Source: an uncultured Dysosmobacter sp. (GTDB lineage Bacteria; Bacillota; Clostridia; Oscillospirales; Oscillospiraceae). Taken from it: 64,000 bases of DNA. The position numbers were made by a program, and so were the translations under genes. The notes under the pieces were generated by a model. That model ran no database searches. It saw only the letters and a list, made by a program, of their open reading frames with translations, and was not told the origin of the DNA. Location of the stretch: contig NZ_CANRKH010000003.1 in the NCBI RefSeq assembly GCF_947631165.1, forward strand, positions 1 to 64,000, given 5' to 3'. Shown here piece by piece: positions 26,324-35,015 of the stretch. The stretch's first letter is position 1, and each line of letters begins with the position of its first letter.

Positions 26324-27424
26324 TCAAGATGAGCCTTTCAGGATACGTGCACATTTTCCGCTGCTTTTTCGAACGATCAGCTTTGGAGCGTACTCGATAC
26401 GGGTTATCCGGACCGGGCCCTCAAAGCTGCTCGTATTGCGGCTCTGGGCTTCGATCTTTTGCGCCAGGAGCGTTACGGCCTCCTGCCCCTTTGCTTCCGT
26501 AAAGAGTTCTACTGACGTTAAAGAGATCTTCTGATACTCAGAATCCGGCAGATTGTCACAGCCGCAGAGTGAATAGTCCTGCGGGATTTTCTTGCCGTGC
26601 GCATAGACCGCGTCCATAATGCCGTATGCGACCATATCATTGATGGCGGCAAATGCGGTGACCTGTTCATTGTGATCCAGTAAATAGCTGCCCAGAAGAT
26701 ATCCGGTCTCATAGCCCTCCAAATTTCCGCATGTTTCAACAGGCAGCGTTTCCACCGTACATATTTTCAAGCATTCCTCCGGAGGCAGCGACATCTCCTG
26801 CATATAGCTTTTAATGCCGTCGATCCGGCGTTGTCTGGATGGCTGCGTCTTTGTTATGGGGAAGGACACATACGCAATATGCTCGTGTCCCAGGCCAATG
26901 AGATGCTTTGCGATCATCCGCCCAATTTTGAAGTTATCCATCTGAATAATGCTGACATCTGAACTTCCGGCGCAATCATAGAGCTGGACAATTTGATTTT
27001 CCATATTCAACTGCCGAAATGCCGAAGCATTATCCGGCTGATACAGCAGGATGACTCCGGCCACCTGCAATTCCCGGCACACGCGAACCAAAACCGCCTC
27101 TTTATCCTTACTGCGGTTCGTGCAGAAAATAACGGTTTCATATCCCAATTCCTGGGAGCGCTGCTGAATTCCATTGATCTCCTTTATATAGTGGGGATTT
27201 GCAAAAGAGGGACAGACAATCAACAAGATCCTTCCGGAAGCAAAACTCAGCCGCCGATTCCCGATGGTTTGATATCCCAGCTTTTCACAGGTATCCAGCA
27301 CCTTAACGCGGGTCTCTTCCGTAAAACTGACATGTGAGTAATTGTTTAAGATCATGGAAACTGTTGCGGGGGAAACGCCTGCCGCCTTCGCGACATCTCT
27401 CGCCGTAACTTTCGATTTTTTCAT
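26324..27424 (-). CDS. LacI family transcriptional regulator
   Basis: A 366-residue LacI protein: N-terminal HTH (KVTARDVAKAAGVSPATVSMILN), hinge near 50-60, and a periplasmic-binding-like effector domain (about 62-345). The C-terminal 20 residues are basic. It lies just downstream of the second tct operon, on the same strand but after a terminator, and is the natural candidate regulator of it. Inverted repeats of GTTTA(A/T)TAAAC in the tctC promoter (31687-31803) could be its targets, though they lack the central CG typical of LacI sites. Confidence 0.88.
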   Translation of the reverse strand: MKKSKVTARDVAKAAGVSPATVSMILNNYSHVSFTEETRVKVLDTCEKLGYQTIGNRRLSFASGRILLIVCPSFANPHYIKEINGIQQRSQELGYETVIFCTNRSKDKEAVLVRVCRELQVAGVILLYQPDNASAFRQLNMENQIVQLYDCAGSSDVSIIQMDNFKIGRMIAKHLIGLGHEHIAYVSFPITKTQPSRQRRIDGIKSYMQEMSLPPEECLKICTVETLPVETCGNLEGYETGYLLGSYLLDHNEQVTAFAAINDMVAYGIMDAVYAHGKKIPQDYSLCGCDNLPDSEYQKISLTSVELFTEAKGQEAVTLLAQKIEAQSRNTSSFEGPVRITRIEYAPKLIVRKSSGKCARILKGSS

Positions 27425-27558
27425 GACGTCATCCCCCTGAATCTATATTGTACATATCCTGTCCCTTGTCCCCTGAGAACACTAAAAGTATAACAATTTT
27501 TGGGTCGGAATTCCACCTTTTCTTCTATATATTTTTGTTTGGGCTGTTGATCCCGCAT

Positions 27559-27602
27559 AAAAAGCCGGCTGAAACACTCCAACGCGGTTCAGCCGGCTTT
27601 TT
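27559..27602 (-). terminator. Terminator of the second tct operon
   Basis: AAAAAGCCGGCTGAA (27559-27573) pairs perfectly with TTCAGCCGGCTTTTT (27588-27602). The T run lies on both sides, so it can act for either strand. Confidence 0.8.
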
Positions 27603-27628
27603 CAGTTTTGCAGTCGGGTCGAAACGAA

Positions 27629-28399
27629 CTAGCTTTGTTTCAGCAGGTCATCCAGAAACGCACGGTCATCCACATAGGTCTTCATATCCGTATAAGCCAA
27701 ATACTCCAGTACGCCGATGGCCTCCGGCGTATATTTTTTGTAATTCTCGGCAAAGGCCTTCCAATCCATGATACCGCTGCGCAGCCGCTCGTGCTGGTCG
27801 GATAAACCATTGTTATTATGGAGATGGTACGCACAGATGCGGCTTCCCAGCTGGCGCTGGACCTCTGCAATGTCCAGCTTTGTCACCAGAGCGTGACCAA
27901 TGTCAATGACACAGCTGAGGTCTGGAATCTCTTTGAAGATCTGTAGGAACTGTTCCTGATCGAAAAGCGGAGGGGCGCCTGTGCAGAGGTTTTCCGCGCC
28001 AAGCCGAACGCCGTTCTGTTTGCAGATCTCGTGAAATTTCGCAAGCCGGTCCAAAGACCGTTTGCGGCAGTCATCCTGTTCCTGCGCGCTGCCGGGAACA
28101 CGTCCATATGGATGCAGCACATAAAATTCGCCATGATACCGGTGATACAGGTCGAACGGACGCCTGAGCGTGTCAAAGAGCTTCTCTTCGTCGCAGTCTG
28201 CTGCGATATCCACAAACGCAAAGGGAGCGTGGATGCTGAATCCATGAAATCCGTGGGCGCTCAATTCACACAAGAACCGGTTCCAAAGATCATCGCTTCC
28301 GAACTCGGTGAAGATCTCAACGCCGAAATCTTCCGGGATCTCCAGCAGCTTCCGAAGCAGAGACTTATAAAAGCTGCATGCACTGATGCTGTATCTCAT
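27629..28399 (-). CDS. Sugar phosphate isomerase/epimerase-like TIM-barrel protein
   Basis: A 256-residue member of the xylose-isomerase-like/AP-endonuclease-2 barrel family. Candidate metal ligands are Glu in LGAENLCTG, Asp/His in VIDIGHAL and HLHNNNG, and Glu in VLEYLAY near the C-terminus. Such proteins isomerise or epimerise sugars, sugar acids or inositol derivatives. It overlaps tctA by four bases (ATGA) as the last gene of tctCBA, so the transported compound is probably its substrate. A second, diverged copy lies at 31928. Confidence 0.82.
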   Translation of the reverse strand: MRYSISACSFYKSLLRKLLEIPEDFGVEIFTEFGSDDLWNRFLCELSAHGFHGFSIHAPFAFVDIAADCDEEKLFDTLRRPFDLYHRYHGEFYVLHPYGRVPGSAQEQDDCRKRSLDRLAKFHEICKQNGVRLGAENLCTGAPPLFDQEQFLQIFKEIPDLSCVIDIGHALVTKLDIAEVQRQLGSRICAYHLHNNNGLSDQHERLRSGIMDWKAFAENYKKYTPEAIGVLEYLAYTDMKTYVDDRAFLDDLLKQS

Positions 28400-29904
28400 T
28401 TTGGCGTATTCTCCTTTGCGCGTTTTTCACGGAGCATCCGAATGCCCTTTTCAATAAACGGATAGAACAGGAGCGCAATGGAAACCAGCAGGACCACGCA
28501 GCTGATAGGGCGCTTGAAGAAAACGAAGGGATCGCCATGAGAGACCGTCAGAGAGCGGCGAAGATTGGTTTCACAGAGGCTGCCCAGCACCAATGCGATC
28601 ACGAAGGGAATGGAGGGAATGTCAAATTTCTTCATCAGGTATCCGGCCAGCGCGAAGCAGACCAGCACAATGTTCTGGAAGAGATTGTTGTTGATGGCGA
28701 ACGCGCCCATCATGCAGAGGGTCACGATGCAGGGCAGGAGGATATTTTCCGGGATCCTGGAGACGTGGACAAACAGCTTAATGAACAGGGAACCCTGCAG
28801 CAGCATGAAAAGATTGATCAGGATCAAGCCGCCCATAATGGCGTAGACCCAAATGCTGCCGGCCTTAAAGAGGCTCGCTCCGGGCGTGATCCCCTGCATG
28901 GTGAGTGCACCCAGCATAATGGCCATGATGGCATCGCCTGGAATGCCAAGCACCAGCATCGGGATCATAGTGGCGCCAGTGACCGCGTTGTTGCCGGTCT
29001 CCGGCGCTAAAACGCCCTCCAGGCTGCCCTTGCCGAATTCCTCCGGGTGTTTGGAGCTTCTGCGGGCCTCGTTGTAGGAGAACATGGCGGAGACAGTGCC
29101 GCCGGTGCCCGGGATGGCGCCAATGATAATGCCGAAAATGGAGGACTTGAGAATGGTTTTCCAGTATTTCAGCATGTCCAGGAGCTTGAGTGTGGATTTG
29201 GTCAGCTTGATCCCGCAGGTGCCGGCATGGTCGCCTGCCTTTCTGGCCGCATTACACTCAAAGAGGACCTGACTGAGCGCGAACAAGCCCAGCATGCAGG
29301 TCACGCTGTTGAATCCAGCCACAAGGCTGCGGCTCCCAAAAATCATACGGGTCGTGGCGAAAGCGGGGTCAAGCCCCACGCAGCAGAACAGCAAGCCCAG
29401 CATGGCGGAGATCAGGCCCTTGATGATATTGTCCTTGGAAAGGCTGATCGTTGCCGCCAATCCGAAGAGGCAGATGGCGAAGTACTCCGGGGACGCGACG
29501 ACCTCCACGATCTTTGCCAGCTGCGGAGCCAGGAATATCAACGCAGCGGCGCTGAGCAGTCCGCCAATGGTGGAGCCATACAGGGCGGCTTTCAGCGCGT
29601 CGCCCGCCCGGCCCTGCTTGGCCAGCGGATAGCCGTCCAGGACGGTCGCCGCGGCATTCGGCGTGCCGGGAGTATTGATCAAAATAGCCGTGATGGAGCC
29701 GCCATAGGTGCCGCCCACATAAGCGCCCAGCAGCAGATACATGCCAGGGATCGATTCCAGGCCCACACTCAGCGTAAGGAGCACCGTGACGGCAAAGGTC
29801 ACAGAAAGTCCCGGCATCGCACCGATGATGATCCCCGCAAAAATGCCGACGTTCATCATCAGCAGATTCTGCGCATTGATGATCTCTGATAGAATGGAAA
29901 GCAT
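28396..29904 (-). CDS. tctA: Tripartite tricarboxylate transporter large membrane subunit TctA (second system)
   Basis: A 502-residue TctA with paired signatures MPGLSVTFAV and GSITAILINTPGTPNAAATVLDG in the first half and IPGTGGTVSAMFSYNEA and LGIPGDAIMAIMLGAL in the second. AAGGAGG precedes ATG 29904. It is the membrane translocation subunit with TctB upstream. Sequence differs throughout from the first TctA in the window, so the two systems are unlikely to be recent duplicates and probably carry different acids. Confidence 0.92.
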   Translation of the reverse strand: MLSILSEIINAQNLLMMNVGIFAGIIIGAMPGLSVTFAVTVLLTLSVGLESIPGMYLLLGAYVGGTYGGSITAILINTPGTPNAAATVLDGYPLAKQGRAGDALKAALYGSTIGGLLSAAALIFLAPQLAKIVEVVASPEYFAICLFGLAATISLSKDNIIKGLISAMLGLLFCCVGLDPAFATTRMIFGSRSLVAGFNSVTCMLGLFALSQVLFECNAARKAGDHAGTCGIKLTKSTLKLLDMLKYWKTILKSSIFGIIIGAIPGTGGTVSAMFSYNEARRSSKHPEEFGKGSLEGVLAPETGNNAVTGATMIPMLVLGIPGDAIMAIMLGALTMQGITPGASLFKAGSIWVYAIMGGLILINLFMLLQGSLFIKLFVHVSRIPENILLPCIVTLCMMGAFAINNNLFQNIVLVCFALAGYLMKKFDIPSIPFVIALVLGSLCETNLRRSLTVSHGDPFVFFKRPISCVVLLVSIALLFYPFIEKGIRMLREKRAKENTPK

Positions 29905-29915
29905 ACGATACCTCC

Positions 29916-30404
29916 TTACTTAATGGGGACGCCCAGCACCGCTGTAAACAGGAGGTACATGATCGCAAAGAAAACGTAATAAATCGCATACATATACCAC
30001 TTTCTGCATCGCAGGCACCACAGCATGACCGGCGGAACGACCACAGAGGCGATAACGATCCCAAAATACCGGAACAGCAGATAGTAACTAAAGATCAAGA
30101 CAAAGATGAAATAGGGGAACAGCAGGTCGGTCCACTCCTCCTTCGTTCTTTTCGCTTTTGCCGCCTGTTTTTCAGGCGCGCGCAGCTTGATGCAGGCGGC
30201 CAAGCTCTGCAAAAAGCCGACGGTGGAAAATAGCAGCAGACCGCCGGATGCGAGATAGGGAACAGACCGCGGGCTGAAGGTCTCCGCCTCCATGATGGAT
30301 GTGATCTTGATCTGATTCGGAATGATGTAAAAAATGAGTGCAATCGCCAGCAGCATGAAAAACAGCATCAAAAACAGATCTTGTCTGGGATTTTTGGTTT
30401 TCAA
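29916..30404 (-). CDS. tctB: Tripartite tricarboxylate transporter small membrane subunit TctB (second system)
   Basis: A 162-residue four-helix protein. It starts at TTG 30404 with GAGGTG six bases upstream. The external segment after helix 1 reads ETFSPRSVPYLASGG, equivalent to the DIGPRAFPR region of other TctBs. A basic cytoplasmic linker (KLRAPEKQAAKAKRTKEEW) joins helices 2 and 3. It lies 11 bp before tctA and after a strong hairpin behind tctC. Confidence 0.82.
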   Translation of the reverse strand: MKTKNPRQDLFLMLFFMLLAIALIFYIIPNQIKITSIMEAETFSPRSVPYLASGGLLLFSTVGFLQSLAACIKLRAPEKQAAKAKRTKEEWTDLLFPYFIFVLIFSYYLLFRYFGIVIASVVVPPVMLWCLRCRKWYMYAIYYVFFAIMYLLFTAVLGVPIK

Positions 30405-30441
30405 TCGTTACACCTCGCATTTCCATTTGACCGATATGACC

Positions 30442-30476
30442 GAAAATCAGGCCGCGTTAAGCGCGGCCTGATTTTC
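30442..30476 (-). terminator. Hairpin between tctC and tctB of the second system
   Basis: GAAAATCAGGCCGCG and CGCGGCCTGATTTTC form a perfect 15-bp stem around TTAAG. As in the first tct operon it follows the binding-protein gene. Confidence 0.75.
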
Positions 30477-30494
30477 ACCGGCGTGAAGGGGGCC

Positions 30495-31553
30495 TTACAT
30501 TAAGCCGGCGTCCTTCAGCAGCTGCGTATAGAGGACAACGGTGTCTTCCATCAGCTTGGTCAGGTCGTCGCCTGCCAGGACTTCGTTGAACTCGCCAAAG
30601 CCCATCTCCTGCATAGCCTGATTGTACTCATCCGTCTCCAGCGCGGCGATGATCCTTTCGGACAGATAGTCCACCACAGCGTCAGGGGTGTCGGCGTCAA
30701 CAGCGATGAACTTCCAGCCGCCCAGGACATCCAGGTCCTCCAGGCCGTACTCGCTCAGTGCGGGAACATCGGGCAGGTAATAAGAGCGGGAGGAATAGAT
30801 CGTGCCCAGGACCTTGCACTCGCCCTCATTGAAGTGGGAATAAACGGCGTTGTCGTCCAGGATCGCGAAATCCGTTTCGCCATTGATCAGAGCCTGATAG
30901 GCGCCGGCGCCGCCGTCATAACCCACCAGGGTCCCCTGGGGAGCGTCCAGCTGCTGCAGGACGTTGATCAGGCCCAGCTGACCGTAGCCGCCGGCGCCGG
31001 AGATGGCGTAAGTAAAGTCCTCCTTGCTCTGCACGAAGGCGACCCAGTCCTCCCAGGTCTGGATGGGGGAGCTGTTGGAGACGCAGATCGTAGCCGTGCA
31101 CTCAGGAGTCAGCATCGCGATCATCTTGAAGTCATCCAGGGTGTAGCCCAGGTCCGGGTTCATAATGGGCTGCGTGATCAGGCCGGAGTTTGCCATGGAG
31201 ATGATGGTATAGCCGTCCGGGTCACGGGACAGCGCATCGATGCATCCCACCGTCTGGGAGCCGCCCGCAATATTCTCGACAGACACATTCGCGCCCAGAT
31301 CGACGATATCGACCAGTTTACGGACCGCCAGATCCGTGCCGGCGCCGGCGTTCATGCAAACGACCCAGGAAATGTTGTGATCGGGATAACCACCCAAATC
31401 GTTTTCCGGAGCAGCCGGTTCCTGCACATCCGCGGGCTGGTCCTGTGTAGAAGGCTCGGCCGGTGCGTCAGGCGTCGCAGTCTTTCCGCCGCAGCCGGCG
31501 AGCACGGTGACCATCATCGCGATGGACAGCATCATTGCAAATAACTTCTTCAT
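30495..31553 (-). CDS. tctC: Tripartite tricarboxylate transporter binding protein (TctC/Bug family, second system)
   Basis: A 352-residue lipoprotein with lipobox LAGC (Cys21), a Pro/Ala/Asp-rich linker and a Bug-type domain. The motif for the ligand pocket is WVVCMNAGAGTDLAVRKLVD, and ENIAGGSQTVGC replaces the usual ENxPGAGG loop. First gene of the operon tctC, tctB, tctA, isomerase. The neighbouring TIM-barrel genes suggest a sugar-acid ligand, but this is inference. Confidence 0.88.
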   Translation of the reverse strand: MKKLFAMMLSIAMMVTVLAGCGGKTATPDAPAEPSTQDQPADVQEPAAPENDLGGYPDHNISWVVCMNAGAGTDLAVRKLVDIVDLGANVSVENIAGGSQTVGCIDALSRDPDGYTIISMANSGLITQPIMNPDLGYTLDDFKMIAMLTPECTATICVSNSSPIQTWEDWVAFVQSKEDFTYAISGAGGYGQLGLINVLQQLDAPQGTLVGYDGGAGAYQALINGETDFAILDDNAVYSHFNEGECKVLGTIYSSRSYYLPDVPALSEYGLEDLDVLGGWKFIAVDADTPDAVVDYLSERIIAALETDEYNQAMQEMGFGEFNEVLAGDDLTKLMEDTVVLYTQLLKDAGLM

Positions 31554-31866
31554 CTCATGTTCTCCTCACTCGCTTAATTTCTCCAATAAAATTGAAGTAA
31601 TTTTTATATAACACACACATTTTTGAAAGTCAACCGGCACCTTTTGATGTAAAAATCGACGAATCTGAATATTTTTCGGTTTTTGGATTAAACAGTTTAA
31701 TAAACAGTTCAATTCGATTTGCCAGGGCTTGCTGTTTGCAGGAATCTATAAAATTCAACGTGATGTCCCAGCGGCTCGAGGAATTAAACAGTTTATTAAA
31801 CATTTCTAGAAAATTTTAATTGCAGCTGAGCTTTTCGAGCTTGACACAGCCCTCTTTAGACAAATC
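31554..31866. promoter_or_regulatory. Promoter region of the second tct operon with repeated operator-like motifs
   Basis: TTAAACAGTTTAATAAAC (31688-31705) and TTAAACAGTTTATTAAAC (31784-31801) are near-identical 18-mers about 96 bp apart. Each contains a palindrome (GTTTAATAAAC and its exact reverse complement GTTTATTAAAC). The spacing of roughly nine helical turns suits looping by a LacI-type tetramer or cooperative binding. Confidence 0.55.
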
Positions 31867-31898
31867 AAAAGCGGAAGCTTATAAAAATAAGCTTCCGC
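31867..31898 (-). terminator. Terminator of the isomerase/epimerase gene
   Basis: GCGGAAGCTTAT and ATAAGCTTCCGC form a perfect 12-bp stem around AAAA; TTTTG follows on the minus strand. Confidence 0.75.
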
Positions 31899-31927
31899 CT
31901 TCATCCTGCGCATGCATGCCGCGCCAT

Positions 31928-32770
31928 TTATGGATTTTTTTCGATCTTTTCGATCAAAGAGCGTCCGACCTTCGCCGCGAAAGCCAGCGCATGCTCCAAA
32001 AGCATTGGATCAAACTGATCCAAAAAGCGATAGATCTCCAGCGTAAAGTCACCGGCATACTGTATATCCGCCAGCGCTTTCGTGATCGCGTCCCAATCCA
32101 ATGTGCCAATGTACGGCAGCATATGCTCATCTGTTTTTCCATGATTATCATGGACATGCAGGCCCTGCACCATTCCAGAAAGCACGCCCCGAAGGTAGTC
32201 TTGGGGAGCTGTACCGGCGATGGGCGCATGGCCCAGGTCAATGCACGCGATGTAAACCGGGGAGTCCAGCATGGTCAGCATTCGGTTCAGATACTGCGGC
32301 TCCGGAAAAACGCTGGTGATCAGATTTTCCACGCCGATCTGGATGCCGAATTTGCGGCAGCAGGGCTCAAAGCTTTTATAGTATTGATAGTTATAGGCGA
32401 GAGACGCTTCCGACCTTGCCCCCTCGGGAACTTTTATTCCGTGAATGACGATCTGCTTCGCCCCCAGCAGAGCCGAAGATTCTATGGAACGGAGGATCCC
32501 CAGGTAGTGCGGATTAGAACGGTCCATCGCTTCGCCATAGTGAAAATCAAAGGGCGCATGGGTCTGATGGCACTGAAGCCCGTTCTCCCGCAGAAGCTGT
32601 TTGAGGGTCTCGGCGCGCCGCAAATAATCGCCGCCCAAAAGATCATTCTCCGGTGAAGCCCAATAGAAGGATAGATCGATCCCATCAAACCCGGCATTCC
32701 GAATGATCTTCATGGCCGCCGCATCATCATAATATTTTCGGGGGACATACGTTTCAACTGCCAAATTCAT
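31928..32770 (-). CDS. Sugar phosphate isomerase/epimerase-like TIM-barrel protein (second copy)
   Basis: A 280-residue barrel protein. Candidate metal ligands: Glu in QIGVENLITS, Asp/His in CIDLGHAPI, HVHDNHGKTDEH, and Glu in TLEIYRF near the C-terminus. The HVHDN-G-DEH cluster is more canonical than in the copy at 27629. It is divergent from an RpiR gene followed by an MFS carrier and probably belongs with them. The two barrel genes flank the second tct operon, which suggests related substrates. Confidence 0.83.
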   Translation of the reverse strand: MNLAVETYVPRKYYDDAAAMKIIRNAGFDGIDLSFYWASPENDLLGGDYLRRAETLKQLLRENGLQCHQTHAPFDFHYGEAMDRSNPHYLGILRSIESSALLGAKQIVIHGIKVPEGARSEASLAYNYQYYKSFEPCCRKFGIQIGVENLITSVFPEPQYLNRMLTMLDSPVYIACIDLGHAPIAGTAPQDYLRGVLSGMVQGLHVHDNHGKTDEHMLPYIGTLDWDAITKALADIQYAGDFTLEIYRFLDQFDPMLLEHALAFAAKVGRSLIEKIEKNP

Positions 32771-32848
32771 GCTTCCGCCTCCAAACGGTATTGACTTTCC
32801 TGTGGAGCATTGTTATTATAATTTTGTTCCATTAGATAAATCAATCTT

Positions 32849-32863
32849 AGAATTTAATTCTAT
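32849..32863. promoter_or_regulatory. RpiR operator candidate
   Basis: TAGAATTTAATTCTA is a palindrome (6-bp arms, TTA centre allowing near-full symmetry) midway between the divergent isomerase and RpiR genes. Confidence 0.55.
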
Positions 32864-32909
32864 TATAGCTTGAGATAATGACTTGTCAATCTCAAATTGG
32901 GAGGCTGCC

Positions 32910-33776
32910 ATGGATTTTCATTCTTGCTTATTTGAGATCCAGACCCGGTACGACGCGCTGACACCCGTTGAAAAGCGCATTGCGGACTATATTGCCCTGT
33001 ACGGTGAAGAGGTCATCCATATGACGGTACGGCAATTGGCAAAATGCACCGGCACGGCCAGTTCCGCTGTGCTGCGCTGCTGCAAATCCCTGGGCTTTTC
33101 CGGATTTCCCGCGCTGAAAATATCGCTTTCCGCAGATATCTCCAAAAACATGCAGCTCAATTATTCACCTTATATCAGTGCTCAGGACGCTCCTAGCTCC
33201 ATTTTGGATAAGGTGTTTTCCGCAAATGTAAAAACCCTGCATGACACCGCGGAACGAATCGACCGTGCGGCTGTGACAAGGGCCGTGGAAGCGATCCACC
33301 ACGCCCGCCATGTATATATTTATGCTGTCGGCACATCCGCCGCCCTGGCAATGGATTTTCAATACCGTCTCATGCAGATCGGACAGCATGCTTTTTGCCT
33401 CACGGATGTCCCCACCATGAAGGTTTCCACTCTAAATATCGAGCCAGGAGACGCGGCAATTGGAATCTCTCACTCAGGCCGTACGATCCCCACCATCGAA
33501 TCTCTGCAGCTGGCAAAAGCGAAGGGCGCCGTGACCGCCTGCGTGACCAGCTATCCCAACAGTCCCATCGTTTCGCATTGCGACATTCCCATCGCCGTCT
33601 ATTCCGACGAGATCCAATATCCTATGGAAGCGGTCTCAGCGCGGATCGCGCATATCAGCGTTATGGATTCGATCGTGATCGCACTCTCAGCCAAAGATTA
33701 TGATGAGGCTGTCCAACGGTCAAAGCTGACTCACGAATATGTGGATACGATCCGCTACGGAAAGGCGTCACAATGA
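32910..33776 (+). CDS. RpiR/MurR family transcriptional regulator
   Basis: A 288-residue regulator with an N-terminal HTH6 domain (about 1-75; MTVRQLAKCTGTASSAVLRCCKSLGFSGFPALKISL) and a C-terminal SIS sugar-phosphate domain (about 125-260; VYIYAVGTSAALAMDF and ISHSGRT are the SIS loops). ATG 32910 has GGGAGG upstream. SIS regulators usually sense phosphosugars, consistent with the neighbouring isomerase gene. It overlaps the MFS gene by four bases. Confidence 0.88.
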   Translation: MDFHSCLFEIQTRYDALTPVEKRIADYIALYGEEVIHMTVRQLAKCTGTASSAVLRCCKSLGFSGFPALKISLSADISKNMQLNYSPYISAQDAPSSILDKVFSANVKTLHDTAERIDRAAVTRAVEAIHHARHVYIYAVGTSAALAMDFQYRLMQIGQHAFCLTDVPTMKVSTLNIEPGDAAIGISHSGRTIPTIESLQLAKAKGAVTACVTSYPNSPIVSHCDIPIAVYSDEIQYPMEAVSARIAHISVMDSIVIALSAKDYDEAVQRSKLTHEYVDTIRYGKASQ

Positions 33777-34948
33777 AAAAAAGGCGGAAAATTCTGTTTG
33801 CGCTCTGTTATCTCTCCTATACTGCCATCTATATCGCCCGCTTGAATCTCTCAATAGCCTCTCCTGCCTTGAAAAGCGCGGAGATCCTGTCTGCCCAGCA
33901 GTATGGGATACTGGGCGGCGCCTTTTCCGTCGTTTACGCGGCTGGCCGCCTATTGAACGGCATCCTCAGCGACCGGCGGCAGCCGTGGTCCATGATCTCA
34001 GCCGGACTTCTGGCCGCTGGGATCAGCAACGTCTTTTTCAGCTTTTTTCCGCCGTTTGCCGGGCTTTTTCTGCTGTGGTGCGCAAACGCCTTCGCACAGT
34101 CGATGCTTTGGAGTTCTGTCCTCTGCACCATTTCAGTACTGTACGATCCGCAGGAAGCGCGGGAAAAGAACTCCGTCATGGTCACATCTGTCGCCACCGG
34201 AAATATTTTGGGGATCCTGATCAATCTGTACCTGATCGAGCATTGCGGCCTGCGGTGGGCCTTTATCCTTCCCGGCGCGCTGACCCTGCTGCTGGGTGCA
34301 ATCTCTCTATGCTCCCTGCGGCCGGTCCAAGTGCCTTTTTCGGAAAATGCAGACATGCATGAAAGCATTTTCCAGCTCCTTCGGAGCCGGGAAACGCGGA
34401 CTATTTTGCTTCCAGCAGTCTCGCATGGCATTATAAAGGATAATGTCACCTTGTGGATGGCGGTTTTCTTCGTGGATTCCTTCGCCATTGACCTAGAACA
34501 GTCCTCCTATTTTATTCTGTTGATCCCGATCATCGGCTTTCTCGGCCGCGCGTCATATCCGTTATTCTTCCGGCACTGCGGACAGCATGAGCACCGTGTG
34601 TCGCTGGGAGCCTTCGCCGTCTGCGCTGTGTGCGCGTCTGTCCTCTGCCTGCGGGGGATCACGCCTATGATCGCAATGTTCTGTCTGAGCCTCATTTATG
34701 CGGCCGTTTCTCTTGCCAATACGTCGTTCCTCTCTGTTTATCCGACCCGATATGCCCAGAGCGGAAACATGGCGTCCGTCAGCGGCTTGATGGATTTTTC
34801 AGCATATCTGGGAGCCGGCGCGGCTTCCTTTTTGTATGGTCAAGTCGTTGATCGGTTCGGATATTCGCCGATGTTCGCATCATGGACAGTTCTTTCCGTG
34901 ATTTCAGGCGGGATCCTTTTTCAGCTGCTTAAAAAAACCGATCCCTGA
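33773..34948 (+). CDS. MFS transporter
   Basis: A 391-residue, 12-helix major facilitator. The first loop shows GRLLNGILSDRRQP, the family motif between helices 2 and 3. The ATG overlaps the RpiR stop (ATGA), so translation is coupled. It shares regulation with the RpiR gene and the divergent isomerase. Substrate unknown; a sugar phosphate or sugar acid is plausible. Confidence 0.83.
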   Translation: MKKRRKILFALCYLSYTAIYIARLNLSIASPALKSAEILSAQQYGILGGAFSVVYAAGRLLNGILSDRRQPWSMISAGLLAAGISNVFFSFFPPFAGLFLLWCANAFAQSMLWSSVLCTISVLYDPQEAREKNSVMVTSVATGNILGILINLYLIEHCGLRWAFILPGALTLLLGAISLCSLRPVQVPFSENADMHESIFQLLRSRETRTILLPAVSHGIIKDNVTLWMAVFFVDSFAIDLEQSSYFILLIPIIGFLGRASYPLFFRHCGQHEHRVSLGAFAVCAVCASVLCLRGITPMIAMFCLSLIYAAVSLANTSFLSVYPTRYAQSGNMASVSGLMDFSAYLGAGAASFLYGQVVDRFGYSPMFASWTVLSVISGGILFQLLKKTDP

Positions 34949-35015
34949 GAACCATAAAAGGAGGCGAGGCCGTTCGTCAGCAGCGCTGTGGGGAAAAGGA
35001 GCCTTTGGATCCTTT

